From Betaproteobacteria bacterium (lineage in GTDB: Bacteria > Pseudomonadota > Gammaproteobacteria > Burkholderiales > Burkholderiaceae_C), in contig RFNL01000321.1 in assembly GCA_009927195.1 (NCBI GenBank), positions 1 to 16,670 on the forward strand: DNA of 16,670 bases, read 5' to 3'. This document shows, one piece after another, positions 1-8,795 of this stretch. Within the stretch, counting starts at the first letter, position 1; each line of letters begins with the position of its first letter. The notes beneath the pieces were generated by a model that worked only from the letters and a program-made list of their open reading frames with translations, was not told the DNA's origin and made no database searches. The position numbers and the translations under genes were made by a program.

Positions 1-259
1 CGAGCAAGCGTTGCAGCAGTTGCTCGCGCACGGCCACGATGCCCCGGTAGTGGCGCAATACCTCGATGTAGCCACGCACCGCCAAGCGTTCATGGGGCCA
101 CCAGGCTTGAAAGCCCTGTTCGGCCATGCGCGGACCTCCGATGCCATGGGCCGGGGCATCAGGCCACCGCTGATGCAAAGCCTGCAGCAAAAGTCCAGCC
201 AACATATCGCCTGATGCTTCACCCGCAACCATGGCAAAGCTGGGGCTGACAGGGTTCAT
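1..259 (-). CDS. lpxB: Lipid-A-disaccharide synthase LpxB, N-terminal part (runs off window start)
   Basis: LpxB is a peripheral inner-membrane glycosyltransferase that joins UDP-2,3-diacylglucosamine to lipid X to form the lipid A disaccharide. The first 86 codons are visible, starting at an ATG whose complement is at 257-259 and reading MNPVSPSFAMVAGEASGD. The family's N-terminal signature (MVAGEASGD, then HGIGGPRM about 25 residues later) is clear. The rest of the gene lies beyond position 1. It begins 28 bp after the lpxA stop with only a weak ribosome binding site, so translation may depend on coupling to lpxA. The ATG is chosen because it gives the usual short lead into the GEASGD motif. 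Confidence 0.9.
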   Translation of the reverse strand, partial: MNPVSPSFAMVAGEASGDMLAGLLLQALHQRWPDAPAHGIGGPRMAEQGFQAWWPHERLAVRGYIEVLRHYRGIVAVREQLLQRLL

Positions 260-287
260 GGTGAGTTCAAGGAAAGCGGGTGCAAGT

Positions 288-1085
288 TCAGCGCACGATG
301 CCACGTTGGGGCGACGCATGGCGCAAAAATGAAGCCATTAAATCGACATCTGACTGAGACTGGTCATTGCCCAAAGCCTCAATCGCTTGGATGGCCTCCT
401 CCAGTGTCAAGTCGCTGCGGTACAAAGCCTTGTGCATGGATTTAACAGCGGCCATGCGCTCTGCGCTGAAACCGCGCCGGCGCAAACCTTCAAAATTCAT
501 GGAACGAGCTTGTGCGGGCTGGCCCTGGCACATCACAAATGGCGGCAAGTCGGCAAACAAGAGTGAATTCATGGCGGTGAAACTGTGTGCGCCCAATCGC
601 ACAAACTGATGCACCACGGTGAAACCACCCAGTATCACCCAGTCGCCGACTTGCACATGTCCTGCCAACTGGGTGTTGTTGGCAAATATGGTTTGATCAC
701 CGACTTGGCAATCGTGGGCCAAATGGACGTAAGCCATGATCCAGTTGTCGTTGCCCAAACGGGTCACCCCGCCCCCGCCAGGCGAGCCCAGGTTAAAGGT
801 GCAAAACTCGCGAATGGTATTGCCATTGCCAATGATCAACTCACAGGGTTCACCTTTGTATTTTTTATCCTGCGGCACTGCGCCCAATGAGTTGAACTGA
901 AACACCCGGTTATCTCGACCCAAGGTGGTGTGGCCCTCGATCACACAATGGGAAGCCACCGTGGTTCCAGCATCGATGCGCACGTGGGGACCAATCACCG
1001 AATAAGGGCCTACCTGCACCGAACTGTCGAGTTCAGCCCCCGGGTCTACCAGCGCCGTTGGATGAATCAAAGGGGTTGATGACAC
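288..1085 (-). CDS. lpxA: UDP-N-acetylglucosamine O-acyltransferase LpxA
   Basis: LpxA catalyses the first step of lipid A synthesis in the cytoplasm, moving a 3-hydroxyacyl chain from ACP to the 3-OH of UDP-GlcNAc. The protein has 265 residues (E. coli 262). It shows the left-handed beta-helix hexapeptide pattern (IHPTALVDPGAEL at the N-terminus) and ends in a helical C-terminal domain. The catalytic histidine is H124 in HLAHDC, matching E. coli H125. The residue matching E. coli G173, which sets acyl length, is M172; Met at this site is known from the C10-specific Pseudomonas enzyme, so a 3-hydroxydecanoyl substrate is inferred. The start is GTG, 15 bp after the fabZ stop; no ATG fits the family N-terminus. 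Confidence 0.95.
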   Translation of the reverse strand: MSSTPLIHPTALVDPGAELDSSVQVGPYSVIGPHVRIDAGTTVASHCVIEGHTTLGRDNRVFQFNSLGAVPQDKKYKGEPCELIIGNGNTIREFCTFNLGSPGGGGVTRLGNDNWIMAYVHLAHDCQVGDQTIFANNTQLAGHVQVGDWVILGGFTVVHQFVRLGAHSFTAMNSLLFADLPPFVMCQGQPAQARSMNFEGLRRRGFSAERMAAVKSMHKALYRSDLTLEEAIQAIEALGNDQSQSDVDLMASFLRHASPQRGIVR

Positions 1086-1100
1086 GTGATCCGGCCCACT

Positions 1101-1538
1101 TCAGGCAATGTTGCGCATGGTGCACATCAAACTCGCTTCGGTCGCCATTTCAACCCCGACACTGGCACAGGCATTGAATTTGAAAATACCCGCCTTCATC
1201 CTATCGAGCGCCACATCCAGAATGAGTTGGTCGCCTGGCTCAACAGGGCGCTTAAAGCGTGCCCTGTCAATGCCAGCAAAGTAATAAACCGTTTTGTCAT
1301 CTGGCGTGACATCTAGCATGTCAAAAGCCAACAACGCAGCTGCCTGGGCCAGGGCCTCCAGCATGAGCACACCAGGCATCACGGGACGATGGGGGAAATG
1401 CCCCAGAAAATAAGGCTCGTTGATGGAAACATTTTTCAAGGCCTTGATGCGTTTGCCCTTTTCAATCTCAAGCACCCGGTCCACCAGCAAAATGGGGTAG
1501 CGGTGTGGCAGCTGTTTGAGTATTTGATGAATATCCAT
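1101..1538 (-). CDS. fabZ: 3-hydroxyacyl-[acyl-carrier-protein] dehydratase FabZ
   Basis: FabZ dehydrates 3-hydroxyacyl-ACP during fatty acid elongation. It competes with LpxA for the same 3-hydroxyacyl-ACP pool, which fits its position between lpxD and lpxA. The protein has 145 residues from the ATG at 1538 (MDIHQILKQLPHRYPILLVD), normal for a hot-dog-fold dehydratase. The active-site pair is visible as H47 in YFLGHFPHRPVMPG and E61 in LEALAQA. The reading frame stays open upstream to 1637, but that extension overlaps lpxD and has no family similarity, so the internal ATG is preferred. It begins 8 bp after the end of the lpxD downstream frame, with no clear Shine-Dalgarno. Confidence 0.95.
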   Translation of the reverse strand: MDIHQILKQLPHRYPILLVDRVLEIEKGKRIKALKNVSINEPYFLGHFPHRPVMPGVLMLEALAQAAALLAFDMLDVTPDDKTVYYFAGIDRARFKRPVEPGDQLILDVALDRMKAGIFKFNACASVGVEMATEASLMCTMRNIA

Positions 1539-1546
1539 GGCATGAC

Positions 1547-2526
1547 TCAGTGGGTGGATGAGGGGCGCTGCTCCAGGGCCCTGATGCGATCTCGCAGGCG
1601 GTAAAGTTGCCGCAAAGAAGCGGCATTTTTTTCCCAATCCGCATTGTCATCGATGGGGAAAAACCCACTGTAATGACCTGCTTGGTGAATGGATCGGGTG
1701 ACCACGCTGGCCGCAGAAATGTGCACATGGTCGGCCAAGGTCAAGTGACCCAACACGATGGCACCCCCACCCAGGTGCAGTGCGCGCCAATGTGTGCACT
1801 GCCCGCGATGCCCACACAACCGGCCAAGGCACTGTGATCGCCAATTTGTACGTTGTGACCAATTTGAACCAAGTTATCAATCTTCACCCCGTTGCCAATG
1901 ACGGTGTCGTCGAGTGCGCCACGGTCGATGCAACTATTGGCGCCGATTTCCACATCATCGCCCAAACGCACCACGCCCAGTTGTTCGATCTTGACCCAAT
2001 TCCCGTGATGTGGCGCAAACCCAAAACCATCAGCGCCGAGCACCACACCCGGGTGCAAAATACATCGCTGTCCCACCACACAGCCATGTCCCACCTGAAC
2101 ACGGGCATGCAATCGGGCATGGGCACCCACCGAGGCACCCGACTCGACCACACACAAAGGACCAATCTGGGCGCTTGGGTCAACGGTGGCATCCGGTTCA
2201 ATCACTGCGGTTGGGTGAATCCGAGGCCCATCGGGCAAAGGGTGGTGTGTGCGCCAAAGCTGGGTCAGCCGCGCAAAGTAGTGATAAGGGTCTGCGGTGA
2301 CAATGCATGCGCCCCGCTCTTGGGCGACAGCGGCCATGTCAGGGGATACCACCACACATCCGGCCAAGGTATGGGCCAACTGCGATTGGTATGAGGGATG
2401 GCTTAAAAAGCCCAACTCACTGGCCAAAGCGCTGGCCAAGGGTGCCAAGCGGGTGATCCAAATTTGAGGGTCCCCATGAAGTTCACCCCCCAAGGCCTCG
2501 GTGATCTGACCCAAATAAAGACCCAC
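1547..2526 (-). pseudogene. lpxD: UDP-3-O-acylglucosamine N-acyltransferase LpxD, split by a one-base frameshift
   Basis: LpxD adds the second 3-hydroxyacyl chain (N-linked) in lipid A synthesis. The first frame runs from a GTG at 2526 (AGGT upstream) through an N-terminal uridine-binding domain and the hexapeptide-repeat helix (ADGFGFAPHHGNWVKIEQLG; catalytic H224 in QIGHNVQIGD). It leaves the family sequence after C250-T251 and stops at 1741. The family sequence resumes in another frame (GGGAIVLGHLTLADH, then YSGFFPIDDNADWEKNAA) and ends at 1547. Restoring one base near 1773-1774 gives a normal protein of about 326 residues (E. coli 341). The downstream 75 codons show no decay, so a recent mutation or a sequencing/assembly error is more likely than an old pseudogene. 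A functional lpxD is expected in a cell keeping the rest of the pathway. Confidence 0.9.
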
Positions 2527-2545
2527 ACCAACCTGCTGGCAGGTT

Positions 2546-3052
2546 TTACTTGGCCGAGTTGATGGCTTTGATCACCTTTTCGGTGATGTCGTGCTTAGGG
2601 TTGATGTAAACCGCTTCTTGCACCACCAAATCGTATTTTTCAGACTCGGCCACCTGGCGAACCACGCGGTTGGCGCGCTCAAGCACCAGTTGAAACTCTT
2701 CGTTTTTGCGGGCGTTCAAATCCTCTTGGAATTCGCGGCGCTTGCGCTGGAAATCGCGGTCTTGCTCGCTCAATTGGCGTTGGCGGGCAACACGCTGAGT
2801 TTCAGACAAGGTAGGGGCATCGCGCTCGAGCTTTTCCGAGTTGCTCTTGAGGGAATTGCCCATGTCCACCAACTCTTTCTCGCGCCGCGAAAACTCTTGT
2901 TCAAGCTTGGTCTGAGCGGCTTTGGCTGTATTGGCCTCACGAAAAATTCTGTCGGTGCTGATAAAACCGATTCGAAATTCTTGCGCATGCGCGCATGCCA
3001 AAGCACCCAAGGCCATGGTCAATGAACAAAAAAGAGTTCGCATGGTGTTCAT
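2546..3052 (-). CDS. skp: Periplasmic OmpH/Skp-family chaperone
   Basis: This is the OmpH/Skp chaperone, which binds unfolded outer-membrane proteins in the periplasm and hands them to the BAM complex. From the ATG at 3052 the protein has 168 residues. A signal peptide is evident (MNTMRTLFCSLTMALGALAC, then AHA and cleavage before QEF), leaving about 145 mature residues. The mature part begins with the strand FRIGFISTDRIF and continues as a long charged helical hairpin typical of Skp tentacles (EFSRREKELVDMGN, EQDRDFQRKRREFQEDLNAR). It closes with the strand YDLVVQEAVYINPKHDIT. The ATG overlaps the bamA stop (TGATG), suggesting translational coupling; a second in-frame ATG at 3043 is also possible. 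Confidence 0.92.
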   Translation of the reverse strand: MNTMRTLFCSLTMALGALACAHAQEFRIGFISTDRIFREANTAKAAQTKLEQEFSRREKELVDMGNSLKSNSEKLERDAPTLSETQRVARQRQLSEQDRDFQRKRREFQEDLNARKNEEFQLVLERANRVVRQVAESEKYDLVVQEAVYINPKHDITEKVIKAINSAK

Positions 3053-5346
3053 CAAAAAGATGTCCCGATTTGAAATTGCAATTTTTGGATTCTATCGCCC
3101 CTGAACTTGGTGATCGGTTCTGCAATCGCAAACCGCAAAGGTCCCACAGGGCTGACCCAACTGATACCCGCTCCGACTGAAGTGCGCAGCAAAGCGGCAT
3201 CAAAATTGTCGTTGACGCCGTAGACATTACCGGCATCAAAGAAACCAAACAAACGCAAGGTTTGGTCGTTGCCAACACCGGGGAAAGGAACGAAAAACTC
3301 CGAGCTGAGAACCAGTTTTTTGGCGCCACCGACAACCAAACCGGTGGTATCTCGCGGGCCCAGCGAACCTTGCTCGAAACCACGAACCGAGCCCAGACCA
3401 CCCGCATAGAAATTTTTATAAATGGGTAAATCATAGTCTTGAAGACCTTGGGCCACACCGACCTCGCCATTCAGGCCCAAGGTGTAGCGCTTGGTCAGGT
3501 TGAAGTACTGTTGATATTGAACATTCGATTTGGTGTAGCGTGTGTCAGCCGCCACGCCCAATTCGGTGTTGGCGCGCATCAAACGACCTTTGGTTGGCGC
3601 AATTGCACTGTCTCGACCGTCACGTGCCCAACCCACAGTCAGCGGCACTGATGTGCATGTGCGGTCGTAAGAACAAGAGCCAATCAATGAAGCCGGCATG
3701 TTCGACCCAGGCTTGGTGATGGTTTGCTCAGCGGCAAGGCCCACAAAAATGCGGTCCAGTTCGGTCATGGGAATGCCAAATATCAATCCGGCATTGGTGC
3801 TTTCGGTCTGGTAATTTCCAGCTTGATCAATATAGGGCTTGATGGCGCGGTGCGACAGGGAAAATGTTCTGGAAATCCCATCTTCTGTGAAATAGGGATT
3901 GGTAGTGGCCACCGAAATCACCTTGTTGTATTCGCTGGTGCTCAGTTGTATGCCCAAAAAATTACCACTGCCGAAAATATTGTCTTGTTGCACACCGAAC
4001 GTCAAAACCAATTTTTCAGCGCTGGAAAATCCTGCCCCCAATTGCAGCGAACCCAAAGGTTTTTCTTCCACTTTGACCAACAGGTCCACTTGATCAAAAC
4101 TATCCGACACCTCTTGGGTTTCGATGTTCACATCTTTGAAATAGCCCAGTCGCTTTAAACGATCGCGAGAGAGTTTGATCCGCTCGCCGTCGTACCAGGC
4201 AGACTCCAATTGGCGAAATTCACGGCGAATGATTTCATCGCGAGTCCGGCTATTGCCCGTGAGATTGATTTTGCGCACGTAAGCGCGCCGCGAGGGTTCT
4301 GCCTGCAAAACCAAAGCCACACGGTTATTGGCTCGGTCGATTTCGTTGATTGCTTCCACCCGCGCAAATGCGAATCCAAAGTTACCGAAATACTCGGTAA
4401 ACGCAGCGGTGGTTTTGGCCACGTCTTCTGCGTTGTATGTTTGACCCACTTTGATGCCGATCATGGTCTTGAACTCATCATCCTTGCCCAGGTAATAACC
4501 TTGCAGTCGCACCGAAGAAACCACAAACATTTCACCTTCGAAAATATTGATGGTGATGCTCAAGTCCTGTTTGTTGGGCGAAATGGACACCTGGGTCGAC
4601 TCAATCCGAAAGTCCAAGTAACCGCGGGCCAGGTAAAAAGAGCGCAAGGTTTCCAAGTCGGCATTGAGTTTGGGCCGCGAATATCGGTCCGACTTGGTGT
4701 ACCAACTCATCCAATTGCCTGAATTCAAATCCATCAAGTCTTCCAAGGTGGAAGCTTTAAACGCCTTGTTACCGACAATTTGAATTTTTTTGATTTTGGC
4801 GATATCGCCTTCTGTCACGTTGAAGGTCAGATTGACACGGTTGCGCTCCACCGGGGTGATGGTGGTAACCACTTCGACACCATACAAACTGCGGTTCACA
4901 TATTGGCGCTTGATGTCTTGTTCGGCCAAATCAGCCAATGAACGATCAAAGGGCCGTCCATCGGACAAGCCGATCTCTTTCAACGCTTTGCGCAAAGCGT
5001 CCTTATCAAACTCTTTGGTTCCAACAAAGTCAATGCTGGCAATAATAGGGCGCTCTTCGAGCAGAACCACCACCACATCGTCTTTGACCTCGATGCGGAT
5101 GTCTTTGAACAATCCCAATCCAAACAGGGCACGAATGGCAGCCGTGCCCTTTTCATCGGTGTAGGTCTCACCCACCCTGAATGGCAAGGTAGCAAACACC
5201 GTACCCGGTTCAACCCGCTGCAAACCTTCTATGCGAATGTCTCGGGCGGTGAATGGAGAGACCGCCCAGGCCAAGCTTGCAGCCAACGACCAGCACACGC
5301 AAAAAAAAGTAAAGCGGAAAACGGCACGGAGGTTCAAAGCATTCAT
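3052..5346 (-). CDS. bamA: Outer membrane protein assembly factor BamA (Omp85)
   Basis: BamA is the core of the BAM complex and inserts beta-barrel proteins into the outer membrane. The chosen start (ATG at 5346) gives 764 residues, usual for beta-proteobacteria. The signal peptide (MNALNLRAVFRFTFFCVCWS...) ends at AWA, followed by VSPFTARDIRIEGLQRVEPG, the start of POTRA 1. Five POTRA repeats fill roughly residues 29-430, followed by the Omp85 barrel. The loop-6 VRGF motif is at about 654-657, and the protein ends with the expected aromatic residue (QIGTSF). An in-frame ATG at 5382, four bases after the rseP stop, would add 12 residues before the signal peptide; neither start has a good Shine-Dalgarno. 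The skp start overlaps its stop. Confidence 0.95.
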   Translation of the reverse strand: MNALNLRAVFRFTFFCVCWSLAASLAWAVSPFTARDIRIEGLQRVEPGTVFATLPFRVGETYTDEKGTAAIRALFGLGLFKDIRIEVKDDVVVVLLEERPIIASIDFVGTKEFDKDALRKALKEIGLSDGRPFDRSLADLAEQDIKRQYVNRSLYGVEVVTTITPVERNRVNLTFNVTEGDIAKIKKIQIVGNKAFKASTLEDLMDLNSGNWMSWYTKSDRYSRPKLNADLETLRSFYLARGYLDFRIESTQVSISPNKQDLSITINIFEGEMFVVSSVRLQGYYLGKDDEFKTMIGIKVGQTYNAEDVAKTTAAFTEYFGNFGFAFARVEAINEIDRANNRVALVLQAEPSRRAYVRKINLTGNSRTRDEIIRREFRQLESAWYDGERIKLSRDRLKRLGYFKDVNIETQEVSDSFDQVDLLVKVEEKPLGSLQLGAGFSSAEKLVLTFGVQQDNIFGSGNFLGIQLSTSEYNKVISVATTNPYFTEDGISRTFSLSHRAIKPYIDQAGNYQTESTNAGLIFGIPMTELDRIFVGLAAEQTITKPGSNMPASLIGSCSYDRTCTSVPLTVGWARDGRDSAIAPTKGRLMRANTELGVAADTRYTKSNVQYQQYFNLTKRYTLGLNGEVGVAQGLQDYDLPIYKNFYAGGLGSVRGFEQGSLGPRDTTGLVVGGAKKLVLSSEFFVPFPGVGNDQTLRLFGFFDAGNVYGVNDNFDAALLRTSVGAGISWVSPVGPLRFAIAEPITKFRGDRIQKLQFQIGTSF

Positions 5347-5385
5347 GTTGTGATTGGGTTTGGAACTTGCACCTTGTGCCATTCA

Positions 5386-6753
5386 TCAAAAGAGCCAGCG
5401 AGCCACATCGTTGAAAAGGGCCACAGACATCAAAGAAAGCACCGCTGCCACACCCACTTTTTGCAGTCCAGCCATCCAAACTGGCGCAGGGGGTGCCCCG
5501 GTCAATGCCTCCCAAAGATAACACATCAGGTGGCCCCCATCCAAGACGGGTATGGGCAATAAATTGAGCACCGCCAATCCCACGCTGACAAAAGCCAAGA
5601 ATGCCAAAAAAGCCGTCAAACCGCGTTCAGCCGATTGTCCAGCTTGCTCCGCCATGGTCACTGGCCCTGACAAATTTGACCAAGAGGCCTGACCCACCAT
5701 CATGCGCGCGAAAATTTGCAAGGTCATGCTGGAGAGTTCCCAGCACCGACGCGCCGCAACTTGTGCACCATCCCAGGGCCCATAGCGAACCACCGATTGA
5801 GCCGCTGGCTCTCCCAAGCGAATGCCCACCCGACCTACCCATGCCCCTGATGCCAATACTCGCTCGGGCTTGATTTCGATCAGCAAGGCGTTATCGCCTC
5901 GGCGCTGGATTTCCCAAATTTGCGCATGGGGAGGATCTTTTTGACCCGCTTGTTGGATGAACATGCGCAATTGGCTGGCATCGGCTGGGGATTTACCGTC
6001 GACACGGAGTACGCGGTCTCCCCGTTTGATGCCAGCCATTTGCGCCACGCTGGCGGGGCTGACTTCGGTAACCACTGGGGCGGACCAAGCACCTTGAAGA
6101 CCCACACTGTGCAGCCATTGGGGGTGGCTGGTGTCGGCAGCAGCCTGGGTCAAATCCAATTGCAACTGCCTTTCTCTACCACTGTCTCTTGACTGCACCA
6201 CCAAGTCCAACACAGCACCTGCGTTTTGCATCAATGCCCAATGAAAATCCGGCAAAGAGCGTATCTCTTGGGTTGAGCCATTTTCAGGGGTCAAACTGAG
6301 AACCATGTCGCCACTTTGCAAACCTGCACGATCCGCCAAGGATAAGGGCAAGGGTTGGGCCAATATCGGCTGAGGCAACGACACGCCCCACATGTTCAAG
6401 CCATACAACAACGCAAATGCAAGCAACAAATTCGCCAATGGCCCAGCCGCCACGATGGCACTGCGTTGCCACAAGGGCTTGCGATTGAAGGCAAACATTC
6501 TTTCATGCGCCGGGACAGCGCCCTCGGTTTCATCGAGCATGCGCACAAAGCCGCCCAAAGGCATCCAGCCAAGCACAAATTCGGTGTCTTGGTTCGCCCG
6601 AGGCTGGCTAGAACGCCAGCGCCAAATGGGTCTGCCAAAGCCGATGGAAAATTGCAAAACTTTCACATTGCATGCCACAGCCATGCGGTAATGCCCGTAT
6701 TCATGAACGGTGATCAATACCACCAGCGCACCCAAAAAAGAAATCAGTGCCAT
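5386..6753 (-). CDS. rseP: Site-2 intramembrane zinc metalloprotease RseP
   Basis: RseP is an inner-membrane protease that cleaves the anti-sigma factor RseA and clears signal peptide remnants, linking envelope damage to the sigma-E response. The 455-residue protein starts MALISFLGALVVLITVHEYG, with the zinc motif HEYGH at 17-21 in the first membrane segment. A conserved PLGGFVRMLDE loop, two PDZ-type domains in the middle (second one around VAQMAGIKRGDRVLRVDGKS) and the third zinc ligand D405 in PIPVLDGGH are all visible. The ATG at 6753 has a GAGG about 8 bases upstream and lies 10 bp after dxr. An upstream open extension to 6831 overlaps dxr and is rejected. Its place between dxr and bamA is the standard proteobacterial order. 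Confidence 0.95.
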   Translation of the reverse strand: MALISFLGALVVLITVHEYGHYRMAVACNVKVLQFSIGFGRPIWRWRSSQPRANQDTEFVLGWMPLGGFVRMLDETEGAVPAHERMFAFNRKPLWQRSAIVAAGPLANLLLAFALLYGLNMWGVSLPQPILAQPLPLSLADRAGLQSGDMVLSLTPENGSTQEIRSLPDFHWALMQNAGAVLDLVVQSRDSGRERQLQLDLTQAAADTSHPQWLHSVGLQGAWSAPVVTEVSPASVAQMAGIKRGDRVLRVDGKSPADASQLRMFIQQAGQKDPPHAQIWEIQRRGDNALLIEIKPERVLASGAWVGRVGIRLGEPAAQSVVRYGPWDGAQVAARRCWELSSMTLQIFARMMVGQASWSNLSGPVTMAEQAGQSAERGLTAFLAFLAFVSVGLAVLNLLPIPVLDGGHLMCYLWEALTGAPPAPVWMAGLQKVGVAAVLSLMSVALFNDVARWLF

Positions 6754-6763
6754 GGGTATTGCC

Positions 6764-7954
6764 TCAAACGCTCCATCGCTGGCACACTCCCAAGGCCGTG
6801 CGCCTGGCTTGCTGATCAATGAACAAGACATCTTCCAATGAATGTGGCGCGGGAGGCATGTAGGCGGCCAGGGTTTCTACATTCAAGTGGTGAATTTGAT
6901 CAAATCGGATGCGGCCGTTGAGAAAAGCTTCAACGCCCACTTCATTGGCCGCATTGAGCACCGCTGTGGATCCTGGCGAGGCGCGTAAAACCTGCCACGA
7001 CAACCACAGGCCCGGAAACCTCTCAGGATGCCCAAAGCTGTCAATGGCTTCAAACGTCATGGCCGACAATGTTTTAAAGTCCAAGGCCTGTGCCCCTGAC
7101 GCGATGCGTGCTGGCCAACCCAATCCGTAGGCAATGGGGACTCGCATGTCTGGGGTTCCCAATTGGGCCACCACCGAGGTGTCTCTGTATTGCACCATTG
7201 AATGGATGACGCTCTGGGGATGAATCACCACCTCTATGCGCTCGGGGGGCAAGCCAAACAAATAATGTGCCTCGATCACTTCCAAGGCTTTGTTCATCAT
7301 GGTGGCCGAATCAACCGAAATTTTTCGACCCATTTGCCAGTTGGGATGGGCGCAGGCCTCTTGGGAGGTCACGGAGGATAAGTGCGCTACGGGGCGCTCG
7401 CGAAATGGTCCGCCGGAAGAGGTGAGGATGATTTTCTCAACCCGATCGTCCCAGCAATGGGCATCTTCGGGCAAAGATTGAAAAATGGCCGAATGTTCGC
7501 TGTCAATGGGCAGCATGGTGGCCCCCCCGGTCCGCACCGCTGACAAAAACACATCTGCACCCACCACCAATGCCTCTTTGTTGGCCAGCAACAAACGTTT
7601 TCCGGCAAGGGCCGCCGCCAAACACGACGACAAACCTGCAGCCCCCACAATGGAAGCCATCACTGTGGTGACTTCGCTGTCACTGGCCACCTGGTCAAGA
7701 GCCGCGGGCCCTTCCAATACTTCAACCGCCAAACCCAATGCACGTGTTTTTTCACGCAATTGCTGCGCATGCAGGGGGCTGCTCATGACCGCATAGCGCG
7801 GTGAAAAGCGCTGGCACTGGGACAGCAAAGCATCGACTTGCACAGCAGCGGTCAAAGCAAAAACAGAAAACCGATCTGGATGCCGGGCCACCACATCCAA
7901 AGTGCTGACACCGATCGAACCTGTGGACCCCAAGATGCTGATGCTTTGCTTCAT
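6764..7954 (-). CDS. dxr: 1-deoxy-D-xylulose 5-phosphate reductoisomerase
   Basis: Dxr (IspC) makes 2-C-methyl-D-erythritol 4-phosphate from DXP with NADPH in the MEP isoprenoid pathway. The protein has 396 residues (E. coli 398) from the ATG at 7954. Visible motifs are the NADPH-binding ILGSTGSIG at residues 7-15, LLANKEALV near 122-130, the metal ligands D151 and E153 in PIDSEHSA, and E225 in MMNKALEVIEAHYLFG. The frame extends upstream into cdsA, but the family N-terminus (MKQSISILGSTGSIG) fixes the start. It begins 7 bp after the cdsA stop. The isoprenoid units it helps make feed undecaprenyl phosphate, but the usual neighbour uppS is missing here. Confidence 0.96.
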   Translation of the reverse strand: MKQSISILGSTGSIGVSTLDVVARHPDRFSVFALTAAVQVDALLSQCQRFSPRYAVMSSPLHAQQLREKTRALGLAVEVLEGPAALDQVASDSEVTTVMASIVGAAGLSSCLAAALAGKRLLLANKEALVVGADVFLSAVRTGGATMLPIDSEHSAIFQSLPEDAHCWDDRVEKIILTSSGGPFRERPVAHLSSVTSQEACAHPNWQMGRKISVDSATMMNKALEVIEAHYLFGLPPERIEVVIHPQSVIHSMVQYRDTSVVAQLGTPDMRVPIAYGLGWPARIASGAQALDFKTLSAMTFEAIDSFGHPERFPGLWLSWQVLRASPGSTAVLNAANEVGVEAFLNGRIRFDQIHHLNVETLAAYMPPAPHSLEDVLFIDQQARRTALGVCQRWSV

Positions 7955-7961
7955 GGGTTGA

Positions 7962-8795
7962 TCACACCTGCACCAATAGCAGGGCCAGAGGCAATGTGGG
8001 CAGCAATGCATCGATGCGATCCAACACCCCACCGTGACCCGGCAAAAGCGAACTGCTGTCCTTGAAACCCGCACTTCGCTTGACCAGCGACTCGATCAAA
8101 TCACCCACCACGCTCATGCCCACCAACAGCGCAACTCCAAATACCAGCCAAGCCATGGATTGCTGACGCAATAAGCTGAACACACTCAAACCCTGTCCCG
8201 ATTGCTGCTCATCCCAGACCAGCCAAGCCACTGATACCAGGCACACACCCACAAAACCGCTGAAAACGCCCTCCCAGCTCTTGCCAGGGCTGATGTTGGC
8301 AGCGAGTTTTCTGCGGCCAAAAGCTCGACCACCAAAATATGCAGCCACATCAGCCACCCACACCAACGCCAATACCGATAACAGGTAATTCACACCCATG
8401 TGCTTGGACTGACAGATGGCCAACCAAGTCAACCACAAAGCCACAATACCGCCCATCCATCTGACAGATGGGGGCCACGCTGCCCATCCTTGAACACTGC
8501 GGCGCAGCATCCAGACCCCACCCAGAACCCAGACCACACCGGCCACCCACCATAAATCCAGCGGTGCCTGTACCGCCCATCCCAGCAACCAACTGAAGGC
8601 ACACAAACCCATGCACACAGCGGTCAAGCCCAGTGCAGGCAACATGTTCAAACCGTTGAGTCGACCCCACTCCCAACTGGCAGCGGACATGATCACCAAT
8701 GCCAGCCAGGCCAAAGGTTGGGGGGAAACGGCAAACAGGGCCGGTAACAGCAAAGCCAACAAAACCAAGGCGGTGATGATGCGCTGCTTGAGCAT
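7962..8795 (-). CDS. cdsA: Phosphatidate cytidylyltransferase (CDP-diacylglycerol synthase)
   Basis: CdsA is an inner-membrane enzyme that makes CDP-diacylglycerol from phosphatidate and CTP, the branch point for all phospholipids. The protein has 277 residues from the ATG at 8795 (MLKQRIITALVLLALLLPAL) and has many hydrophobic segments. The family signature spans residues 236-262 in full: SLVKR, then GFKDSSSLLPGHGG and VLDRID. A GAGG just upstream, formed by the frr stop region (TGAGGCGGC), serves as the ribosome binding site, with the start 13 bp after frr. An upstream extension to 8843 would run into frr and is rejected. In related genomes uppS lies between frr and this gene; here it does not. 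Confidence 0.95.
   Translation of the reverse strand: MLKQRIITALVLLALLLPALFAVSPQPLAWLALVIMSAASWEWGRLNGLNMLPALGLTAVCMGLCAFSWLLGWAVQAPLDLWWVAGVVWVLGGVWMLRRSVQGWAAWPPSVRWMGGIVALWLTWLAICQSKHMGVNYLLSVLALVWVADVAAYFGGRAFGRRKLAANISPGKSWEGVFSGFVGVCLVSVAWLVWDEQQSGQGLSVFSLLRQQSMAWLVFGVALLVGMSVVGDLIESLVKRSAGFKDSSSLLPGHGGVLDRIDALLPTLPLALLLVQV

Noticed and set aside
1761..1776. Programmed ribosomal frameshifting in lpxD at the G-rich run.
   Set aside because: No known slippery heptamer followed by a stable structure was seen, and lpxD is not known to use frameshifting. A missing base is simpler.
1780..2394. A 204-codon plus-strand open frame opposite lpxD.
   Set aside because: It is antisense to the conserved LpxD hexapeptide repeats, whose regular codon pattern keeps the opposite frame open.
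5347..5382. A longer bamA beginning at the ATG at 5382.
   Set aside because: It would put 12 extra residues before a normal-looking signal peptide; kept only as an alternative because neither start has a strong ribosome binding site.
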